Shown: piece by piece, positions 57,796 to 64,000 of the stretch
How the letters are laid out: each line of letters begins with the position of its first letter
Position numbering within the stretch: position 1 is the first letter of the stretch
Assembly (NCBI GenBank): GCA_964036045.1
Contig: OZ038380.1
Location: 168,178,535-168,242,534, forward strand
Source of the DNA: Eutreptiella sp. 'Long Island Sound 2002'
Lineage: Eukaryota > Euglenozoa > Euglenophyceae > Eutreptiales > Eutreptiaceae
Reading direction: 5' to 3'
DNA: 64,000 nucleotides
Position numbers and translations under genes: made by a program
Notes under the pieces: model-generated
The model's input: only the letters and a program-made list of their open reading frames with translations
Told to the model about the DNA's origin: nothing
Databases searched by the model: none

Positions 57796-59571
57796 GTTGG
57801 CACATTTCTCAGATTTGGGTCTCTAACACAGACCCAGGGGAAACATGCCGTTACACATTCACAGCCCCCGGCACATTCCATTCAGACGACACACGTGCGG
57901 CAGACACATCAGACACTGCCATTGTGCCTGGATGTGGACAAGGCAAGTGGTTTGCATATGCATTGGCCAAAAGCTGGGCCATTTCCCGCCACCGTATGTC
58001 CTTGTCAATGGCGCAATGTGCACCACACTCCAAATATTCCCTCTGGTCGGCATCGGTGCAGTTTGCTGAACGTACACATGCCAGGCCTCCATATCCTGCC
58101 GCCAAGATTTCTTTGATTAGATCCGTGCCCTTGACCTCTGCCCCTGGGGAGCTCAAATTCTGGTCAACAATCGCAATATTGCACTGCTCCGCGACGCACC
58201 GCTTGTACTCCACCAACTCGGCGAGTGTTTTCCCAAACACTTGGACCACACTACCCGCGATTTCCTGGGGCAAGATACTTTCAAGGGCTTTGTGGGCAAT
58301 GGGGCTATCAATCGATACACACAACATGAAGATTGGGTGGGAAACAGGGGGCTATATTTCCGGTGTTTGCTGTGGTATCACGCTCTGTGGCAATGCAATG
58401 TGAAACCTCAGAATCCATACGAAGTCGGAAAGGCACATATGCATCCTCTTGCCAGAGCTCTGCTGACATGTCACACGCATTTACAGCCACGGCTATGTGC
58501 TGCAAGCCAAGCCCAGTGGAAACGGACTCATATTGGTCTACACTGGCAGAGGCATGCGCAGCTTCAGTGTCGGAAGCGGACCAGTAATTGAGCGATCGTC
58601 CGTCCGCCGGGTAAGCTACTGCCTACTTCACCTGATGGACACTGACGCGAGTCAGTGCCTTCGTGTGTGACACCCAACGACTATTGACTGCCAATGGCAC
58701 AGAGCTGAGGTGCGACTCGATCACATTCAACCAACAACGGTCCCTACGCGCCAGCTTCCACAGGGCATGGGCCATCAGGGGCCCGTAGGTTGCCCCGTAA
58801 CGACATTGCAGCGTGTTTTGCACTCAGCACATCTCAGATCTGACGATGCTGATGCCGGGGGCACCCGCAGCGCACACACTGTGACGCTGATTTTGGGGAG
58901 TTTTCTGGGTTTCACACAGAGACACCAGGTCTCAACCAGCACCAAACTTTGCCAAAGGACATGCACAGTGAACCAAAGCAGAATCAGATCAATCATACAG
59001 ACCATGTGCGGACCAAAATCTGGATCTGTGGACAAGTGCTGGCACCTCCAATTCCACCACTGCCACCATATAACATACAAACATGCCTCAGCCGAGCATG
59101 GCTGGTCCGCAGGCTGCAATGCATGGCACTCATTTGGCCTCACCGCTGTGGCGGCAGGAAACGCATGGGGGAAGGGGGCGTTAAGTTGCCTGGATGGAGT
59201 GCGCCTGGGTGCCATGTTGGCACATTTCTCAGATTTGGGTCTCTAACACAGACCCAGGGGAAACATGCCGTTACACATTCACAGCCCCCGGCACATTCCA
59301 TTCAGACGACACACGTGCGGCAGACACATCAGACACTGCCATTGTGCCTGGATGTGGACAAGGCACGTGGTTTGCATATGCATTGGCCAAAAGCTGGGCC
59401 ATTTCCCGCCACCGTATGTCCTTGTCAATGGCGCAATGTGCACCACACTCCAAGTATTCCCTCTGGTCGGCATCGGTGCAGTTTGCTGAACGTACACATG
59501 CCAGGCATCCATATCCTGCCGCCAAGATTTCTTTGATTAGATCCGTGCCCTTGACCTCTGCCCCTGGGAAG
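56592..59571. repeat. 1,420-bp tandem duplication, 2.1 copies
   Basis: Copy A 56592-58011, copy B 58012-59431 and partial copy C 59432-59571. A and B differ at only a handful of positions (for example near 57050-57065 against 58470-58485, and 57945 against 59365), so the event is recent. The unit carries the minus-strand histidine kinase segment. Confidence 0.95.
57851..59215 (-). CDS. Hybrid histidine kinase C-terminus with receiver domain, copy B
   Basis: Phosphorelay signalling protein. From the minus strand: an open N-terminal part (59215-58775) with a hydrophobic stretch, an ATPase G2 box STGLGLQHIAVAV near 58497-58520, then VPFRLRMDSEV. The receiver domain (58327 to about 57940) has the phosphoacceptor Asp in NIAIVDQNL (codon 58163-58165), the Ser of CVRSANC and the Lys of AIDKDI, so all three hallmark positions are intact. 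The tail ends SSEWNVPGAVNV and a stop. The ATPase and receiver parts are in different frames. Removing one T in ATCGATTGAT at 58305-58318 would give HVVCIDDSP, the expected acidic pair at the receiver start, so a one-base frameshift splits the protein. The H box and N box were not found. Likely a recent pseudogene or a source of a stand-alone receiver. Confidence 0.7.
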
Positions 59572-59600
59572 CTCATCCCAACATCCCAAAATTTACTCAA
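59271..59600 (-). pseudogene. Receiver-domain fragment, copy C
   Basis: The third, partial copy of the receiver. From KGTDLIKEILAAGYG to the stop it matches copy B. Its start is replaced by unrelated MSKFWDVGMSF, so the phosphoacceptor Asp is missing. It marks the right edge of the 1,420-bp array. Confidence 0.75.
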
Positions 59601-59803
59601 AACAGCGGTTCAACGCCCACCCCGTGCTTAGACAAGGCCGTGCATGCGCAAGGCGGGTGGGTATGCAAAAAGAACAAAAAAACAACGGTCCCTACACCTA
59701 CTCACATGCAACCGAAATTGACTGAGACAGCACCCGCAAAGGCAGCATACTGCACCACTTTGCCTGAGGGTGGGCAGGGCACATTGGGCAATTTACACGC
59801 AAC

Positions 59804-60211
59804 TCATACCACCATGAGGTTCTGAGGACGCAAAGCAACGTGCGGAATGGGGCAAGAGGCAACAGAATCAGCGAAAAACACAAAACCCCACATGCCCCTA
59901 CGTGTCACACCACCTGTAGCCCTCAAATTGTACCTCCGCACCAACACAAAATGTTGTGTGCCCATCACATGCCACTGTAGACGAAAGAAACTATTCTCGG
60001 GGGGGGTGGGGGGGCATGAGCCTTCTTTTGAGAGGGGGACACGGACGCAAATTTGGAAATAGGTGTCGGAAGATCTGTGCACCTGCGATTTACAGGCGTC
60101 CAGAACACGATAAGCAGCCCCCATCTCTTCGTGGATTTGAGGCATCAACAAAGACTGGAAAAATGGGGAAGGCAACGACATTGTTGAAAGCTTCCACAAG
60201 CATGTGCACAT
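59804..60211 (-). CDS. Unrecognised ORF, possibly an upstream kinase exon
   Basis: A 135-codon minus frame with ordinary composition: MPQIHEEMGAAYRVLDACKS, TYFQICVRVPLSKEG, ENSFFRLQWHVMGTQHFVLV. The segment EEMGAAYRVLDACKSQV loosely resembles the linker between the dimerisation and ATPase domains of histidine kinases, and it lies upstream of the kinase copies on the same strand. The similarity is too weak for a call. From 60212 to 60511 nothing is seen. Confidence 0.35.
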   Translation of the reverse strand: MCTCLWKLSTMSLPSPFFQSLLMPQIHEEMGAAYRVLDACKSQVHRSSDTYFQICVRVPLSKEGSCPPTPPENSFFRLQWHVMGTQHFVLVRRYNLRATGGVTRRGMWGFVFFADSVASCPIPHVALRPQNLMVV

Positions 60212-60511
60212 CAGTGTGCAGTTTCAACACATGTACAATTCATGTACAACATTCCGTGCACATTCCATGTGCACTTCAGAATAATGCACCCTGAACATGT
60301 TAGAGACACCAACTGCACTGTGCAGTCATGTAGCTTCGGGGGACGTTCTTCCCTCCAAATTTTAAAGGGAAGCTGGAAGGAAATCATATTCAGGAGCAAT
60401 AGTCCATGGGGCTTCTACCCATTCCAGCCCCCAAACTCACCCAAGGGGCAAGTCGCGCGGGTTTCTGGAGAGCTGCCGCCCTGTATGACAAGAGGCTCCC
60501 CCCTCCGTCCT

Positions 60512-61306
60512 TTAGGTTGCCTCACGTGAGGCCCGTCCATGCTTCATGAGCCCCTCCGCGCTGTTGGAAGACAGAGCACCCTCCTGCATGCTGTACAGCA
60601 TGGTGGAGTGTCGTGCATGGGGGTCACGAACCCATCCCTGGCCCTGTCGGGCCATGCCAGGCAATTCCGTGCAGAGACGCTGTGCTCCGCGAAGAGAGGG
60701 AAAGGTAAAGGGGTTAGGGGGCCACTCCCCCACGGAGGGTGGGGTAGAGTACTGGACTTCGTACTGACCCATGTCCTCATCGCACTCAAGATGAGTGCTG
60801 TCCGCTCGTGAGGCAGACATCACGCTCTCAAAAAGTGGCGCCAGCGGGGTGGGGGGCAGATCGGGGGGGGTAGAACACCGGACGGCATACTGTTGCACGT
60901 CCTCATCAGACGCACTCTGAGTGCTGTCCCTTCTCGGGGTAGACATGGCGCTCTCAAATAGGGGCGCCAGCAGGACGGGGGGCAGGTGAGGTGAATCCTG
61001 CTGTCGGTCAGACCCCCCCCCTGGTGTGCATGCGGGCGACCAATGCTCTGGGGACACGTGCCGCACTGAGTGCCAACTGGAAGTCACCGCCGGCGACCAT
61101 GCCGGAGATGGCGAGAATTGCCCTGGCCTACTCAGCACCCGCGGAGACGGGGTGCTAGTTTTAAAGGGAAGCTGGAAATGAAACCAACTATCCGCTGCAT
61201 TTGCCTGAATGCTGAGGTGTGTCTGGGGCAGGCAGTTGAAAGATCCTGAAGCGGGCATGTTCCCTGACTTTCCTCCCTGACATAGGCACAGCTCAAATCG
61301 GCACAA
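60512..61306 (-). CDS. Unrecognised protein with a 40-residue internal duplication
   Basis: A 264-codon minus frame. Two consecutive blocks align: LPPVLLAPLFESAMSTPRRD then SDEDVQQYAVRCSTPP, and LPPTPLAPLFESVMSASRAD then CDEDMGQYEVQYSTPP. Conservation of acidic and LAPLFES residues despite changes in DNA argues for real coding. The rest is Ser/Pro-rich and probably disordered. The first about 37 codons are shared with the 1,110-bp units, where the same segment is in frame with an upstream MAPLAVFLQRA. Here one C is missing near 61277 (TCCTCCCTGAC instead of TCCTCCCCTGAC), which breaks that longer start. No domain recognised. Confidence 0.5.
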   Translation of the reverse strand: MCRFELCLCQGGKSGNMPASGSFNCLPQTHLSIQANAADSWFHFQLPFKTSTPSPRVLSRPGQFSPSPAWSPAVTSSWHSVRHVSPEHWSPACTPGGGSDRQQDSPHLPPVLLAPLFESAMSTPRRDSTQSASDEDVQQYAVRCSTPPDLPPTPLAPLFESVMSASRADSTHLECDEDMGQYEVQYSTPPSVGEWPPNPFTFPSLRGAQRLCTELPGMARQGQGWVRDPHARHSTMLYSMQEGALSSNSAEGLMKHGRASREAT

Positions 61307-61949
61307 CCAGATTGACGTGCACGCTGCAAGAAGACGGCCAGTGGGGCCAAACTGGGGTTTATAGGTAAACCTGGGTTTACTGCGCCCGTACGCGCCAGTG
61401 CGCAGGGGAAATAAGAATTGAAGAGTGAGGAAGGGTGTGGTGGAGGTATACTGTCAGTTGGCTGCTGTCATTCTCATCTTTCTATGCATGTTCAAGCAGT
61501 CAAACCCATCTGCAAAACACAAAGACACCAAAGCTTCCATTACACAGCATTGAACCTGCCCTTGACGTCTCCATCAAATACAAGCATATGAAACTAAAAC
61601 TGGCATGCACTGAGGACAGCTTTTGCAGCTTTGGAGGAGCCTCACCACCTTGCCCAGACAGGCCGCTGCAAAATCAGGTTGCTTCACGCTTTTCTGTGGT
61701 CTTTCACGTGTTTCATGTATGACGGCCGGGTGATGTGCCTGTCAGCGGTGCAATTTTTTTTTTTGCTCAGACTCACAAGTTCTTCGTAAGTGCTCGGCCA
61801 GACGGGCCGGATCAGTAATGACAGTGTAAGTACAACATATGTTGTCCCGTGCGGTACCTGGGCCGCATACCACCCATGGTGGCGGGACGTATACTTGAAA
61901 CTCACCTGTAACCTGCAATCTGCTCATGCAGTATCAGAAACTGCCACGC

Positions 61950-62459
61950 CACTGGGGCAACAAGAAATGAAGTCGGTTGATGTGAAAAAATTCTGCTATG
62001 AGAAAACAGATAAAAACTTGCTGGGCGCCCCTGGCGGAAATATGTCCTTCATGTACGCGGGCGTTTACTTGCCCATCGTGCCCTCTGGTCTTTGGGTCTG
62101 TTGCGCTTTCTGCCCCTGGGCATATTCATCTGCCTGACCTGGTTTTCATACCAGCCCCTTTTGTGCTCCCCCCACCATTTGAGTGAATGTTTGATGTGGT
62201 GTTGCCAGTCACTATAGCACCGTGCTGTGTACGCCTGCGTGGTATACACTGCTGTAGCCTTGAAAAGTGTTTCCGTGGTTCCTGTGTAGTCATCCAGCCA
62301 AGCTGCACTTGCCTGAATGCTGAGGTGTGTCTGGGGCAGGCAGTTGAAAGGTCCTGAAGCGGGCATGTTCCCTGACTTTCCTCCCCTGACATAGGCACAG
62401 CTCAAATCGGCACAACCAGATTGATGTGCACGCTGCAAGAAGACGGCCAGTGGGGCCAA
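61950..62459 (-). CDS. Unrecognised multi-exon gene of the 1,110-bp unit, copy 1
   Basis: The minus frame 62459-62049 reads MAPLAVFLQRAHQSGCADLS, AYVRGGKSGNMPASGPFNCL, AWLDDYTGTTETLFKATAVY, ARCYSDWQHHIKHSLKWWGE and a basic GRKRNRPKDQRARW end. A GTAAAC donor after RARWA joins in phase to an exon of about 46 nt near 61950 (AWQFLILHEQIAGYR) that has a TTGTTGCCCCAG acceptor and a GTGAGT donor. Further exons toward 61.5 kb are unresolved. The function is unknown; a short Cys pair and a basic tail are the only visible features. Confidence 0.5.
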
Positions 62460-63059
62460 ACTGGGGTTTATAGGTAAACCTGGGTTTACTGCTCCCGTAC
62501 ACGCCAGTGCGCAGGGGAAATAAGAATTGAAGAGTGAGGAAGGGTGTGGTGGAGTTATACTGTCAGTTGGCTGCTGTCATTCTCATCTTTCTATGCATGT
62601 TCAAGCAGTCAAACCCATCTGCAGAACACAAAGACACCAAAGCTTCCATTACACAGCATTGAACCTGCCCTTGACGTCTCCATCAAATACGAGCACATGA
62701 AACTAAAACTGGCATGCACTGAGGACAGCTTTTGCAGCTTTGGAGGAGCCTCACCACCTTGTCCAGACAGGCCGCTGCAAAATCAGGTTGCTTCACGCTT
62801 TTCTGTGGTCTTTCACGTGTTTCATGTATGACGGCCGGGTGATGTGCCTGTCAGCGGTGCAATTTTTTTTTTTTGCTCAGACTCACAAGTTCTTCGTAAG
62901 TGCTCGGCCAGACGGGCCGGATCAGTAATGACAGTGTAAGTACAACATATGTTGTCCCGTGCGGTACCTGGGCCGCATACCACCCATGGTGGCGGGACGT
63001 ATACTTGAAACTCACCTGTAACCTGCAATCTGCTCATGCAGTATCAGAAACTGCCACGC

Positions 63060-63569
63060 CACTGGGGCAACAAGAAATGAAGTCGGTTGATGTGAAAAAA
63101 TTCTGCTATGAGAAAACAGATAAAAACTTGCTGGGCGCCCCTGGCGGAAATATGTCCTTCATGTACGCGGGCGTTTACTTGCCCATCGTGCCCTCTGGTC
63201 TTTGGGTCTGTTGCGCTTTCTGCCCCTGGGCATATTCATCTGCCTGACCTGGTTTTCATACCAGCCCCTTTTGTGCTCCCCCCACCATTTGAGTGAATGT
63301 TTGATGTGGTGTTGCCAGTCACTATAGCACCTTGCTGTGTACGCCTGCGTGGTATACACTGCTGTAGCCTTGAAAAGTGTTTCCGTGGTTCCTGTGTAGT
63401 CATCCAGCCAAGCTGCACTTGCCTGAATGCTGAGGTGTGTCTGGGGCAGGCAGTTGAAAGGTCCTGAAGCGGGCATGTTCCCTGACTTTCCTCCCCTGAC
63501 ATAGGCACAGCTCAAATCGGCACAACCAGATTGACGTGCACGCTGCAAGAAGACGGCCAGTGGGGCCAA
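63060..63569 (-). CDS. Unrecognised multi-exon gene of the 1,110-bp unit, copy 2
   Basis: Near-identical to copy 1 (63569-63159 plus the small exon near 63060), with QRARQSG for QRAHQSG. All splice signals are preserved. The intact frame in both copies could reflect selection or simply recency. Confidence 0.5.
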
Positions 63570-64000
63570 ACTGGGGTTTATAGGTAAACCTGGGTTTACT
63601 GCTCCCGTACGCGCCAGTGCGCAGGGGAAATAGGAATTGAAGAGTGAGGAAGGGTGTGGTGGAGTTATACTGTCAGTTGGCTGCTGTCATTCTCATCTTT
63701 CTATGCATGTTCAAGCAGTCAAACCCATCTGCAAAACACAAAGACACCAAAGCTTCCATTACACAGCATTGAACCTGCCCTTGACGTCTCCATCAAATAC
63801 AAGCATATGAAACTAAAACTGGCATGCACTGAGGACAGCTTTTGCAGCTTTGGAGGAGCCTCACCACCTTGTCCAGACAGGCCGCTGCAAAATCAGGTTG
63901 CTTCACGCTTTTCTGTGGTCTTTCACGTGTTTCATGTATGACGGCCGGGTGATGTGCCTGTCAGCGGTGCAATTTTTTTTTTTGCTCAGACTCACAAGTT

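Larger units (their letters stand above)
61193..64000. repeat. 1,110-bp tandem array, at least 2.5 units
   Basis: Units begin near 61193, 62303 and 63413, each at CTGCA(T/C)TTGCCTGAATGCTG; the array runs off the right edge. Units are almost identical, differing at single bases and in poly-T length. Each contains the minus-strand exons described separately. Confidence 0.95.

Noticed and set aside
57290-57826. 178-codon plus frames in the 1,420-bp units
   Set aside because: They are antisense to, and downstream of, the histidine kinase segment, with His/Ser/Cys-rich composition and no domain.
1-64000. CRISPR arrays, tRNA or rRNA genes
   Set aside because: No repeat-spacer pattern with unique spacers and no cloverleaf or rRNA signature was seen; the tandem arrays have no spacers.

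Overview
This is nuclear DNA from a unicellular eukaryote, most likely an alga. The evidence is GT-AG introns, many with GTATGT-type donors, multi-exon genes of eukaryote-only families (a VPS9 Rab GEF, a SWIRM/amine-oxidase demethylase of KDM1 type, an LSD1-type zinc finger), CCCTAA telomere-like tracts, and a decayed plastid psbB fragment inside an intron. I see no bacterial operons, tRNAs, rRNAs or CRISPR. The species cannot be fixed from the sequence; a GC-rich alga with a very repeat-rich genome fits. Most long open frames here are chance frames in tandem repeats or antisense shadows, so genes were found by joining short exons whose splice phases agree and whose joined product matches a family.

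Layout. 0.95-3.4 kb, minus: KDM1-like flavin amine oxidase (SWIRM-like exon, then FAD-binding exons), running off the left edge. 6.7-7.1 kb, minus: a probable retroelement fragment. 8.1-23.1 kb, plus: one VPS9-domain Rab5-type exchange factor in about 15 exons; its introns hold a 42-bp palindromic satellite, a 10-bp satellite, an AT-rich organelle-like island, the psbB fragment and two interspersed repeat families. 23.9-28.6 kb: four tandem units of about 1.15 kb, each opening with telomere-like CCCTAA/CCCTGA. 30.4-33.9 kb: a 47-bp minisatellite between two direct repeats of about 360 bp. 34.7-43.7 kb, plus: a zinc-finger gene (LSD1-type finger) in about 14 short exons. 44-50 kb: TG/CG tracts, diverged repeats and decayed coding pieces. 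48.3-48.8 and 53.3-54.1 kb: two related elements with poly-C terminal inverted repeats. 54.3-55.6 kb, plus: a cysteine-rich type I membrane protein. 56.1-64 kb: two recent tandem arrays; a 1,420-bp unit carries a hybrid histidine kinase C-terminus (minus), and a 1,110-bp unit carries an unrecognised multi-exon minus-strand gene.

The genes do not form an obvious pathway. The VPS9 factor would act in endosomal Rab5 activation, the KDM1-like and zinc-finger proteins in chromatin or transcription, the cysteine-rich protein at a membrane, and the histidine kinase in phosphorelay signalling. Exon borders are read by eye from splice signals and phase; no transcript evidence was available.
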